A stretch of DNA of 64,000 nt, taken from positions 5,828,001 to 5,892,000 of the forward strand of contig NZ_CP050831.1 of the NCBI RefSeq assembly GCF_012113595.1, in the 5' to 3' direction. This document shows positions 34,522 to 41,890 of the stretch, in pieces. Both the position numbers and the translations under genes were made by a program. Position 1 is the stretch's first letter. Each line of letters opens with the position of its first letter. Below the pieces are notes generated by a model that saw only the letters and a list, made by a program, of their open reading frames with translations, had not been told where the DNA came from and did no database searches. The stretch is from Bacteroides faecium. Lineage in GTDB: Bacteria; Bacteroidota; Bacteroidia; Bacteroidales; Bacteroidaceae.

Positions 34522-35082
34522 ATGAAATACTATGAATTAGCAGATTATTATAAAAGAGATGTAAACTTTGTATTTGATGAAGAAAAGAATGATTTAGATT
34601 ACTTTGCTTTAAGTGAAGGTCATCCTGTTATCTACAATCATCCTATCTATTATACTATTGATAAGATTGATTCTTACATTGATAAATATGATTTGTTGCC
34701 AACATTAGGTCCTTTACTTGTTAGCAAAAAATTTAGAAACACTTTTTCTTTTCTTGAAAATTCTGAATTACAATTTTTTAATGCTGTTATAACAGATAAA
34801 AAGGGGAATCAGATTAATAACTTTTTTGCATTAAATATAACTAATACATTAGAATGCTTGGATTTGAATAAATCTGTAATAGAAACAACAAGATATGGTA
34901 TAAGAACAATGAAGAAAATCTTTTTCTTAACGGATGCTCTTAACAATTTTTCGATAGTACGTATGAAAGAACATAAATCTTATATTGTTGTTACGGAAGA
35001 GTTTAAGAATATATGTGAAAAATCCAATCTGAAAGGGATAAGATTTTTAAGTGAAGGAGATTCAATTTATACAAATGTATAA
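34522..35082 (+). CDS. Imm11/DUF1629-like immunity protein
   Basis: 186 residues. The C-terminal two thirds follow the Imm11 pattern (PF07791): FFALNITNTLECLDLNKS, then a strand with IFFLTDALNNFSIVRMKEH and ending YIVVTEEFKNICEKSNLKG. In the family the pattern is a Y/F-LNV-x2-xDCLD motif, a middle IxRL-like strand and a final helix. Members are predicted to neutralise polymorphic toxins. No signal peptide. The gene is bounded by perfect 8-bp inverted repeats. No cognate toxin is found, so it is an orphan. Confidence 0.65.
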   Translation: MKYYELADYYKRDVNFVFDEEKNDLDYFALSEGHPVIYNHPIYYTIDKIDSYIDKYDLLPTLGPLLVSKKFRNTFSFLENSELQFFNAVITDKKGNQINNFFALNITNTLECLDLNKSVIETTRYGIRTMKKIFFLTDALNNFSIVRMKEHKSYIVVTEEFKNICEKSNLKGIRFLSEGDSIYTNV

Positions 35083-35086
35083 ATTG

Positions 35087-35147
35087 GTCGATAACAAGCG
35101 GCTGTGCCACCCATGAAAAGGTCGGTTAGCCACCGGACATTAGCCAC
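35087..35147 (+). repeat. attC-like site 6
   Basis: GTCGATAACAAGCGGCT, then paired arms GGCT...AGCC and CGGT...ACCG, then GGACATTAGCCAC. TTAGCCAC (35140-35147) matches the complement of GTGACTTA (35740-35747) at 6 of 8 positions. Confidence 0.65.
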
Positions 35148-35163
35148 TTTTAATGATAAATAT

Positions 35164-35703
35164 ATGGAAGAATTGAGAATAATAGGAAAACCAACTATTT
35201 ATGGAGATTTGGATTTTTTAGATCGTTTCAGCTTTACGAATGGGCGTAAGTTTCCAACTTCATACCAGAAATTCGTTAAGAGATTCGGTTATGGAAGAGT
35301 ATTGGGTGAATGGTTTATCTATATTCCAATGGGTGATTATGGTGATTCTTGGAATATTCGTTCAGAAGAAATTAGATCAACTTATTATGATGATGTAATT
35401 CAAGGAGAACTTTGGTTTGATTTAGAACCTGACGGCACAATAGAAATTGTAAAACAGTTAGTTCCTTTTGCTCAAAGCGAAAATGGCTATTATCTGTTTT
35501 GGAATATTGCAAGTCAACCTATAATAAACGAGTTTGATATATACATAACAGATTTTAGAGGATTAGGAGTGAGAAAAGTAGCTACCTCTATAGATGAGTT
35601 GATTGACAAGATGATTGACAAAAATAGATTCAATGAAGTTATGCCGTTATTCTGTCAAGAGCCATATTCTCCAATTTTTGAATGCATAGAGGAACTGCAT
35701 TAA
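35164..35703 (+). CDS. SMI1/KNR4 (SUKH) family immunity protein
   Basis: 179 residues from the ATG at 35164 (MEELRIIGKPTIY). An in-frame ATG at 35104 lies inside the attC-like site. SUKH features are visible: the start of the core domain TNGRKFPTSYQKFVKRFGYGRV, then FAQSENGYYLFWNI and a C-terminal helix. SUKH proteins are one of the commonest immunity superfamilies for contact-dependent and T6SS effectors. No toxin is encoded beside it. Confidence 0.8.
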   Translation: MEELRIIGKPTIYGDLDFLDRFSFTNGRKFPTSYQKFVKRFGYGRVLGEWFIYIPMGDYGDSWNIRSEEIRSTYYDDVIQGELWFDLEPDGTIEIVKQLVPFAQSENGYYLFWNIASQPIINEFDIYITDFRGLGVRKVATSIDELIDKMIDKNRFNEVMPLFCQEPYSPIFECIEELH

Positions 35704-35739
35704 TAGAACTAAACAGTGCTTACTGATAAAATAAATAAG

Positions 35740-35797
35740 GTGACTTACAAACGGCTCAACTGCCCTAACGGTCTGTTAGCCACCCAACATTAGCAAT
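35740..35797 (+). repeat. attC-like site 7
   Basis: GTGACTTACAAACGGCT, then CGGCT...AGCC pairing, then CCCAACATTAGCAAT. The right half TTAGCAAT matches the complement of GTTACTAA (after the next small frame) at 6 of 8 positions. Confidence 0.55.
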
Positions 35798-35805
35798 TTA
35801 AGAGT

Positions 35806-35940
35806 ATGGAAGAAGAAAACTATTCATTACCTCAGTATGCTTTCGAAATCGAATTTGAATGGGAAAAGGAGAATGAAGAATCTATCCACAAGGTTTGTCC
35901 GCGAACTTTTAACAGATGGTGGGGAAATGATGTGTTTTGA
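35806..35940 (+). CDS. Very small frame in a cassette position (44 aa), possibly a remnant
   Basis: Starts MEEENYSLPQYAFEIEFEW and ends NRWWGNDVF. It begins 9 nt after the left cassette end and stops just before the next half-site (GGTTACTAACAAGCGG). The position argues that it is, or was, a real gene. The length suggests either a tiny protein or the stump of a longer one. No family is recognised. Confidence 0.4.
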   Translation: MEEENYSLPQYAFEIEFEWEKENEESIHKVCPRTFNRWWGNDVF

Positions 35941-35943
35941 ATA

Positions 35944-35990
35944 GGTTACTAACAAGCGGACAAATCTCCCGCAAGATATTCCTGATATTC
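35944..35990 (+). repeat. Degenerate attC-like site 8
   Basis: GGTTACTAACAAGCGG followed by GCGG...CCGC pairing. The expected right half CATTA is not recognisable, so this marks the decayed edge of the well-formed part of the array. Confidence 0.45.
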
Positions 35991-36084
35991 ATACTTTTTC
36001 CGCATTTGAATCTATAAGTAATAGAAGAACAAAATATCTTTTCCAGGGATGTCTTTTAATTTAGATTAATAGTTTTGATAATAA

Positions 36085-36115
36085 TTGATTTTGATTGATC
36101 CACACGCTATCTTTG
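36085..36115 (+). promoter_or_regulatory. Internal promoter in array 2
   Basis: The -7 box TATCTTTG is at 36108-36115, with TTG at 36085-36087 spaced 20 bp. It would transcribe the DUF4375 pseudogene and following genes. Confidence 0.55.
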
Positions 36116-36204
36116 TGTCGGTAAGGATATATTCGGTCAATATATAAAAAAGATGAATATACCTGCCGACTCCCTTACCATTATTTACAATAAGAGTAAT
36201 AAGA

Positions 36205-36660
36205 ATGGATAATTTAGAACAATACTGGGAACAATGTTTTTCCCCGTTTGGGCATAAGTTCGCTGAGTTTCGTCCCAACTACCAAGAAATGGAGCAAACG
36301 GACAGTATAATTGCCGCATTATATTGGCTGGAATTGGAAGTATATAATGGTGGATTTCTCCAATTTTTCTGTAATTGGGGATATGATGCTTATTTACTTA
36401 CACTCAAAGGATTGGAAACTATCAGCGCGACAGTCACCAAACAGCTTCTAATGTAGGCTTACAGTATCATCCAAAGATTTAAAGATGACAACCGATTAAA
36501 ATCGTTATGGGACATTCCTCAATATCTGACAGAGGACGAAAATTCTAAATTAAACGAAATAGACCGGGAATACTGGGAAGATAAGGAACATATTATGCGA
36601 CTTATGCTTCTAAAATTTCATCCAGAGTTAGTTATAAATATAGACAATAAGAAAAGCTAA
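36205..36660 (+). pseudogene. DUF4375 (DMP19-like) protein interrupted by an in-frame stop
   Basis: The frame 36205-36453 encodes 83 residues including ALYWLELEVYNGGFLQFFCN, the DUF4375 signature. A TAG at 36454-36456 interrupts it. The same frame then runs on without a shift to a TAA at 36658-36660, adding 68 residues (AYSIIQRFKDDNRLKSLWD to INIDNKKS) that supply the missing C-terminal half. A single nonsense mutation, or readthrough, explains this. The family is frequent in polyimmunity loci. Confidence 0.75.
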
Positions 36661-36702
36661 CCTCTAAATGCAAGCGTTATCCACCGAATTAAAGATAGAA
36701 AC

Positions 36703-37353
36703 ATGGAAATATTGTATTTGATATTATTCTCTCTGCCTGTTCTTATAGCCTATTTGTATCTGAACAGATATATCAAGAAGAAAGGAGATACTTCCTTGAA
36801 AAGTATAACTTTCCGAATAGCTATATGGATACACGGAATAGCATTGTTACTTACAATATTCTCTGCTATCCTTTTCTATAAAGAAATTATTATTCGTTGG
36901 GGAATAAGTTGGTATATAGTGTATATGACAATTCTGTCCGGAATAACGATATACCTGACCGTATCTAAGAAAACTGCACATTATCTGTGGTGGAAGCTTT
37001 ATTCGGGCATCTATTATTGGGGAGTCGCAATAAGTATTCCATTTTGGTTTGTGATAATGTTCTTTGTCTTTTTTATTTTCCATGCTAACCCAATATTCAA
37101 AAATCGGCAATTCTGCATTTATGATACAAGTTCAGGAAACATTCATCCCAAGTATCATAATAATATCATTTATAAGAACAAAGGACTATTCCTAAAGGAA
37201 CTGACTTCTTTCGAATATGACGGAATGGTTTGGGAAATACACGATGTTGAAACTAACGACGAAAACACTATATATGTTCACTTAAAAGAAATACGGACTG
37301 ATAGTTTAGAAATAGCAAAAGATAGTATTTTGACAACAAAGACCGATGACTGA
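36703..37353 (+). CDS. Four-helix membrane protein of unknown function
   Basis: 216 residues with four transmembrane helices in the first 130 residues (LYLILFSLPVLIAYLYL; IWIHGIALLLTIFSAIL; WYIVYMTILSGITIYL; GVAISIPFWFVIMFFVFFIF). A soluble domain of about 85 residues follows. No family is recognised. It follows a half-site resembling the array sites (GCGTTATCC at 36674-36682). It is followed closely by a secreted-protein gene, so the two may form a two-gene cassette. Confidence 0.6.
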   Translation: MEILYLILFSLPVLIAYLYLNRYIKKKGDTSLKSITFRIAIWIHGIALLLTIFSAILFYKEIIIRWGISWYIVYMTILSGITIYLTVSKKTAHYLWWKLYSGIYYWGVAISIPFWFVIMFFVFFIFHANPIFKNRQFCIYDTSSGNIHPKYHNNIIYKNKGLFLKELTSFEYDGMVWEIHDVETNDENTIYVHLKEIRTDSLEIAKDSILTTKTDD

Positions 37354-37381
37354 CAATCATCTGAATTACTTAATCAATGGT

Positions 37382-38074
37382 ATGAAATGGAATCAAACAA
37401 TATTGGCATTTTTTCTACTGCTCTTATCGGTTCTACCGATTACAGCAGTCGGAAACACGAATGAACAAAGTAATATGAGAATACCCTTAAAACAAGAAAG
37501 CGGCAATCTTGCCATACAGTTGGACAGTATGGTAATAAAACTTATTGATTTCCATATCCAACCCTGTCCCTGGAATGACCGCTCCCCTCAAATACTGTTG
37601 AAAATGAAAATTAAATCTCAAAGTAATGAATATGAAACAGCCTTAAGTTATTATGAAATAAATAATAGTCAGATTCAAAATAATTTTCCACTAGCAATAG
37701 GAAAGTATCTTTTTAACCTTGATATTCGTAAAGACAGCGTAGATTTACTGATTAGCAGATTAAGAATAGGAGATACATTCGTTTTCGATAGAAAGTATAA
37801 AAAAGGTATCACAATAGACGGACTTACCATAACCTATGATTACGGCACAACTGCAAATCTAATCGACGAAAATGGAGATTTCGACGGATACAAAATCACC
37901 GATTCATTTAAGTTGTCCGAGAATGGCGAAGAAGAAGTTGTTTCATTTCTCTATGTCAGTACAGGAGTCGCAAAAGACAATGTGAGCGTAAACAACTGGA
38001 AAGGTTATAAAATTGAAGTATCGGATAATTATTATGAACATGAACCTTTGAGTTTGAAAGTGACCAAGGAATAG
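37382..38074 (+). CDS. Secreted protein of unknown function
   Basis: 230 residues from the ATG at 37382. A GTG/ATG-type start at 37346 in the same frame overlaps the previous gene. The N-terminus MKWNQTILAFFLLLLSVLPI is a good signal peptide, cleaved near ITAVGN. The mature part is beta-rich with no recognised domain and no lipobox cysteine at the expected place. With the preceding membrane protein it may form an envelope-located immunity or defence pair, but this is only inferred from adjacency. Confidence 0.6.
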   Translation: MKWNQTILAFFLLLLSVLPITAVGNTNEQSNMRIPLKQESGNLAIQLDSMVIKLIDFHIQPCPWNDRSPQILLKMKIKSQSNEYETALSYYEINNSQIQNNFPLAIGKYLFNLDIRKDSVDLLISRLRIGDTFVFDRKYKKGITIDGLTITYDYGTTANLIDENGDFDGYKITDSFKLSENGEEEVVSFLYVSTGVAKDNVSVNNWKGYKIEVSDNYYEHEPLSLKVTKE

Positions 38075-38092
38075 ATTTTAGATGGCATAAAC

Positions 38093-38208
38093 ATGAGAGA
38101 TAAAGATTATTATTTTGAAGGAGATGTAAATCTGACAATAAGAGTATCAAATTAGATTTAGACTTCTGTAACTATAAAGATAAACCTGTAAAACAGTCAG
38201 AAAACTAA
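38093..38208 (+). pseudogene. Decayed 5' fragment of a DUF2004-type gene
   Basis: MRDKDYYFEGDVNLTI is followed by a frameshift, and LDLDFCNYKDKPVKQSEN is read in another frame. These align with EDYFEGNVTLD and LDLDFCSYEGKPVKWSEE of the intact DUF2004 gene at 39760, so this is a truncated, frameshifted relative of that gene about 1.6 kb upstream of it. Confidence 0.7.
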
Positions 38209-38277
38209 GAAATCATTTTTAATCTGTACAATGTCTATTAATTTTCGAAAAAAGATAGGAAAAATGAAGTTCTTTTG

Positions 38278-38285
38278 TATCTTTG
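38278..38285 (+). promoter_or_regulatory. -7 box upstream of the 38370 gene
   Basis: TATCTTTG matches the Bacteroidetes -7 consensus, about 85 bp before the ATG. No good -33 element was identified. Confidence 0.4.
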
Positions 38286-38369
38286 ACAATTAATTGAAAA
38301 GTAAGATTGCTATTCTTGAAAAAAGATTAGTTATCAATAAAAACCAAAGTAGAACATATTTTGTTTATA

Positions 38370-38792
38370 ATGAGTAAGATGTGGCGTAAAGGCGTATATT
38401 TGTTTGCATGGTGTACAGTAATGTTATTCGCAGCTTTCCCTCGTTTTGTGTTGGAAGGCGACATGGACTTTTTAAATAATATAGCTAATAACAAGGAATA
38501 TATTATAGGTTTTGTTATTCCAATGGTTATGATTGTTGTTGGTTATCTTTTTGATGTTGCCTATAGTCTTACAAGTGTAAGACCGGGATATAATATGTTA
38601 AAATTTGGATTTATATCAAGCATCCTTGTTTTTGCATTTTCTCTATTGGGCATAGTTTTTACTATGTATTTTACAAATTCGTGTGCAAAGATTTTCTGTT
38701 TTGTACTGACTTTTTTGCTAGTTTCTGTTTTAAAAGGAATCAGTTTAATCATTGCAGAGGATGAAGTTGTTAATGTAATAAAAGTTTCTTGA
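38370..38792 (+). CDS. Small four-helix membrane protein
   Basis: 140 residues from the ATG at 38370 (MSKMWRKGVYLFAW). The TTG at 38361 is an unlikely start. Four hydrophobic helices are visible (about 8-24, 45-62, 80-105 and 108-128). No family is recognised. It ends 2 nt before the next gene, with which it is almost certainly co-transcribed and possibly translationally coupled. Confidence 0.6.
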   Translation: MSKMWRKGVYLFAWCTVMLFAAFPRFVLEGDMDFLNNIANNKEYIIGFVIPMVMIVVGYLFDVAYSLTSVRPGYNMLKFGFISSILVFAFSLLGIVFTMYFTNSCAKIFCFVLTFLLVSVLKGISLIIAEDEVVNVIKVS

Positions 38793-38794
38793 AT

Positions 38795-39460
38795 ATGGTT
38801 CTATTTATTATTATTTTAGTACTTCTTATTGGAGCTTTGGCAGTACTTTTGTTTAGTATAAAGCCTGCTGAAAAATCACAATGTAAGATTGTTAAGGCTG
38901 GAGATATAAGCAAGGTTACAAAGTTAACTGCTACAATCAATAATTTAGATAACAAATCTTTTGTTTATGAAAGAGAAAAAATAGATTTATCTAAATATGA
39001 CATATTTGTAGTTGATGGAGAATCTATGGCAAAGAAAAACATTCATACAGGAAATGGACTTTTGGTCTCTAAACTGTATGGTGAAGAAAAATTTAGATTA
39101 TCAGGAACTCCTTTACTTGTTTTTGAAATAGATAAAGAACGAAAACATATAAGAAATCCCCATGAAGACATACCACTATTTATAGAATATAAGTTGCGAG
39201 AGTTTATAGGATATATAAGTAATGATGAAGGATTAGGAGTTATGATTCAACAACTTTCTGCACAAGACAATATAGATGAAGAACGTAAAAATAACATCTT
39301 TCAGAAATTTCATAAAGCTTTCGATTTTTATGATGGCACCACCCCTCTGATTATGTCTTATACATACCCTGACGATCAACTTGGTTATTCATTCCATCAT
39401 CCTCGATTTTTAGTAGGAAAGGTTGAATATATCATACCAAAGAAAGCTATTCAGTTATAA
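38795..39460 (+). CDS. Membrane-anchored protein with an S24/S26-peptidase-like motif
   Basis: 221 residues from the ATG at 38795. One N-terminal transmembrane helix (MVLFIIILVLLIGALAVLLF) is followed by a soluble domain. Around residues 75-95 the segment FVVDGESMAKKNIHTGNGLLV looks like the Gx-SM-x(6-8)-GD/N strand of LexA/S24 and signal-peptidase folds. The usual downstream catalytic lysine strand is not evident. It may be an inactive or diverged S24-like protein. Its pairing with the preceding small membrane protein suggests a two-component unit of unknown job. A strong terminator follows. Confidence 0.6.
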   Translation: MVLFIIILVLLIGALAVLLFSIKPAEKSQCKIVKAGDISKVTKLTATINNLDNKSFVYEREKIDLSKYDIFVVDGESMAKKNIHTGNGLLVSKLYGEEKFRLSGTPLLVFEIDKERKHIRNPHEDIPLFIEYKLREFIGYISNDEGLGVMIQQLSAQDNIDEERKNNIFQKFHKAFDFYDGTTPLIMSYTYPDDQLGYSFHHPRFLVGKVEYIIPKKAIQL

Positions 39461-39485
39461 TATAGATAATTGTAGTATATATAGT

Positions 39486-39525
39486 AAAGGTTATTTTTCC
39501 TCAAATTCAGGAAAAGTAACCTTTT
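39486..39525 (+). terminator. Rho-independent terminator
   Basis: AAAGGTTA-x-TTTTCCT and AGGAAAA-x-TAACCTTT pair over about 15 bp with one mismatch around a 7-nt loop, and the 3' arm ends in TTTT. Confidence 0.75.
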
Positions 39526-39581
39526 ATACTTACTGAAATATGCGCAAAAAATGAAAGAATAATCAGAATAGGTCGGACTTG

Positions 39582-39713
39582 AATATCCCTGATAATTCAC
39601 TGCATAATTGTAATGGAGAGAGCCGATATAAAGATTTAGGCTCTTATTTACAAGCATATATTGATGACGATGTTTCTGCCAGCGAAAATAAATGGAAATT
39701 AGCTGAAATGTAA
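39582..39713 (+). pseudogene. Orphan 3' gene fragment
   Basis: An open frame with no usable start (stop at 39552, no ATG) reads YKDLGSYLQAYIDDDVSASE and ends KWKLAEM. It looks like the C-terminal 40 residues of a lost array gene. It is followed by GCTAACGGC, a left half-site remnant. Confidence 0.4.
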
Positions 39714-39759
39714 ATATGATGCTAACGGCTGACATCAAAAAACTTAAAAACAAAATATT

Positions 39760-40251
39760 ATGAGCAAGAAAAAGATTACTTATTTTGGTGAAGTAGACAA
39801 TCAGGAAGAAGATTATTTCGAAGGAAATGTAACTCTTGACAATAAAAGTGTCGAATTAGACTTAGACTTTTGTAGCTATGAAGGCAAACCTGTAAAATGG
39901 TCGGAAGAACTGGAAGATTATCTTTCCAACCTCATTAAATACAAGTCGGTAATTGACAAAGCCATATTGGATGATTATGAAAACGGTGGAACAACGAACG
40001 AATATGTCCAATGGCATCTTGACGAATGGGATGCTATTGATGATTTATTGCCAAGAACAGATTCGACTAAAACAAAAGAAGAACAATTCCTGTCTCTATT
40101 GATACAGAGAGTAGAACTGATAGCTTTCTATCCCGGAGATACAAGTTATGCAGTATGGGATTATATGATTGATAGTGAAAATTCCGATGAAATAGTTGTG
40201 GTTCATACCGATAGTAAAGGAAAGATTTTAGATATTACCTGGGAAAGCTAA
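39760..40251 (+). CDS. DUF2004 protein, orphan immunity candidate
   Basis: 163 residues matching the DUF2004 layout: a beta-rich start (DYFEGNVTLDNKSVELDLDF), a helix, then VELIAFYPGDTSYAVWDYMID and a final strand (IVVVHTDSKGKILDITWES). The family is frequent in polyimmunity loci and has no known enzymatic activity. It is cytosolic, with no signal peptide. A decayed relative lies at 38093-38208, indicating duplication or independent acquisition followed by loss. Confidence 0.75.
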   Translation: MSKKKITYFGEVDNQEEDYFEGNVTLDNKSVELDLDFCSYEGKPVKWSEELEDYLSNLIKYKSVIDKAILDDYENGGTTNEYVQWHLDEWDAIDDLLPRTDSTKTKEEQFLSLLIQRVELIAFYPGDTSYAVWDYMIDSENSDEIVVVHTDSKGKILDITWES

Positions 40252-40368
40252 CAGATGACTGACAATCTGCACATCCTTTCGGTTTTCTTACATTGATGCA
40301 AGATTGGTTCGGAAATAATGGTGTACGCATAGAAAACAAATAGTCAATACTGAAAATATAGTCAAACT

Positions 40369-41019
40369 ATGATATACAATAATTCTTATACTGTTATATT
40401 AGACGATCTGTCAGAATACATAAGTACCAATTATGAATCTCTGCTCAAAGAAGATATGCTCCAATTAGAATATAAAAATTACATTATTGACGTTGGGTTT
40501 TACGCTAAAGAATTTATCCTATACATAATAAAAGACCATAATTGGAATATTCCGATAAGGAAGGAACAAATACAAGAGAATGACATTATCAGCAAAATAA
40601 ATAAAACTTGCATTGAAGTCTTATCTATGAACTTACAAGAATTAATACCTGAAAATAAATTTGACATTGAAGCTGTCAGGCGTTTGTCTGAGAACAATAC
40701 TGGACAAATTGCTTCAATAGCATTACCGCTTCTGGAATGGATTGCAGATATGAATTGGCCTGTGGCCTCAGAGTTAATCCACGTATTACCCCGGTTTCAT
40801 AAAGAGTTGCTCCCAAGTATCAGATGCATACTTATTGACCAGAAAAAAGACCTTATCTGGAAGTACTGGATTATTACGCGGCTTTTAATTCAATTTCCCA
40901 AAGAAAGTCAGTTGGAACTTCTTCCTATTATAGAAAGATTAGCTGAACTTACTCCGAAAAATGAAGATGAAATAGAACTGAAAGAAGGAGCCTTGAACTT
41001 TCTAGAAAATATAAAATAA
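40369..41019 (+). CDS. DUF5071 protein, last gene of array 2
   Basis: 216 residues. The N-terminal 85 residues are of no recognised family. From about residue 95 the DUF5071 domain is visible: LQELIPENKFDIEAVRRLSE, ALPLLEWIADMNWPVASELI, then IRCILIDQKKDLIWKYWII. The motif DMNWPVA is highly characteristic. The HEAT-like helical domain is frequent in immunity arrays. No signal peptide. The gene ends array 2 and is followed by about 870 bp without a gene. Confidence 0.75.
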   Translation: MIYNNSYTVILDDLSEYISTNYESLLKEDMLQLEYKNYIIDVGFYAKEFILYIIKDHNWNIPIRKEQIQENDIISKINKTCIEVLSMNLQELIPENKFDIEAVRRLSENNTGQIASIALPLLEWIADMNWPVASELIHVLPRFHKELLPSIRCILIDQKKDLIWKYWIITRLLIQFPKESQLELLPIIERLAELTPKNEDEIELKEGALNFLENIK

Positions 41020-41890
41020 TATTTTGAAGCTGTATGATAGAACACATGAATATTTCTGCTTTGGTCTGTGTTTCCTTATTGGATACAAGAGCCTTAGTAA
41101 TGATGTTAGGTGCACTCTTGATTAGCCCCTAAAACAGCCAAACCTTTCAGAGCAAATGTTCTATTTTTAAGATTACAGTAAGAAACAGTTGCTCTAAAAA
41201 GAATGAGTTACAAAATAAAATGCATAAATCGATGCAACAATATGCAAGAATAGAGTTCCATTCTGTATAAAACTGCCTGAATTATACATCCTCTCCTACT
41301 TATAATACATTCGTTGGTTTAAAAGAAACGAAGTGTTCCTCGGTGTCGAACACTTCGTTCCTCACCGAGAAGCTTACCTTTCATCGGTGAGGAAGTTATT
41401 AATGAGGTTATTTAGCTCATTTTCTCTCTAGTTTATCACGAATATCGGATAAGAAAAACATGACAGAATAAGCAAAAATCCATGATTATACTTTCCAAAT
41501 GGAAAACACAAACGGAAAAATAAGTACTATTTACTCAACAAATCCTTAAAATGGTATAATGAGAGATAATCGTATTTACAAATGCCGGGAGATTTTCTAT
41601 TCTTTCTCATTGAAGATTACAATTATACCCTCTCCTACTTGCGTAAATATTCCTTTTTTAAGAAAGGTCGTTTTTTCAATACCCAGTTGACACAATCTAT
41701 ATATCTTTCACACAAACAAATTTCCACCAGGGGAAAATAGCCAATAATAGAGGCAGAATCGTTATTTCGGATATAGCTGGGAAACACGAACTTTGCAAAG
41801 TGAAAATGGATGAGCTGCAACAAGGATAATGGCCAGTCTTTAAGCAGTTAGTCATATCAATATGTATTAATTAAAATAATAAAATTTAGA
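41020..41890. other. Long gene-poor spacer after array 2
   Basis: There is no intact gene. It holds two strong hairpins at 41327-41392 and an imperfect direct repeat AATTATAC(AT)CCTCTCCTACTT at 41280-41301 and 41621-41640. A decayed frame follows at about 41657-41830 (INNRG-like text: ANNRGRIVISDIAGKHELCK, stop after DELQQG) that looks like the C-terminus of a lost protein. Confidence 0.5.
41327..41392. repeat. Tandem perfect hairpins with competing pairing
   Basis: AACGAAGTGTTC (41327-41338) pairs perfectly with GAACACTTCGTT (41348-41359). CCTCACCGA (41360-41368) pairs perfectly with TCGGTGAGG (41384-41392). The loop of the first hairpin (CTCGGTG) is complementary to CACCGAG in the 5' arm of the second, allowing an alternative fold. 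Confidence 0.7.

Noticed and set aside
31376..35990. Canonical class 1 or chromosomal integron attC sites
   Set aside because: The half-sites read CATTATC/GATAAC rather than GTTRRRY/RYYYAAC, and no IntI gene is in the window. They are reported as attC-like only.
41635..41823. 62-codon minus-strand frame
   Set aside because: No ribosome site or family. The plus-strand text there is more protein-like but also broken, so neither is called a gene.
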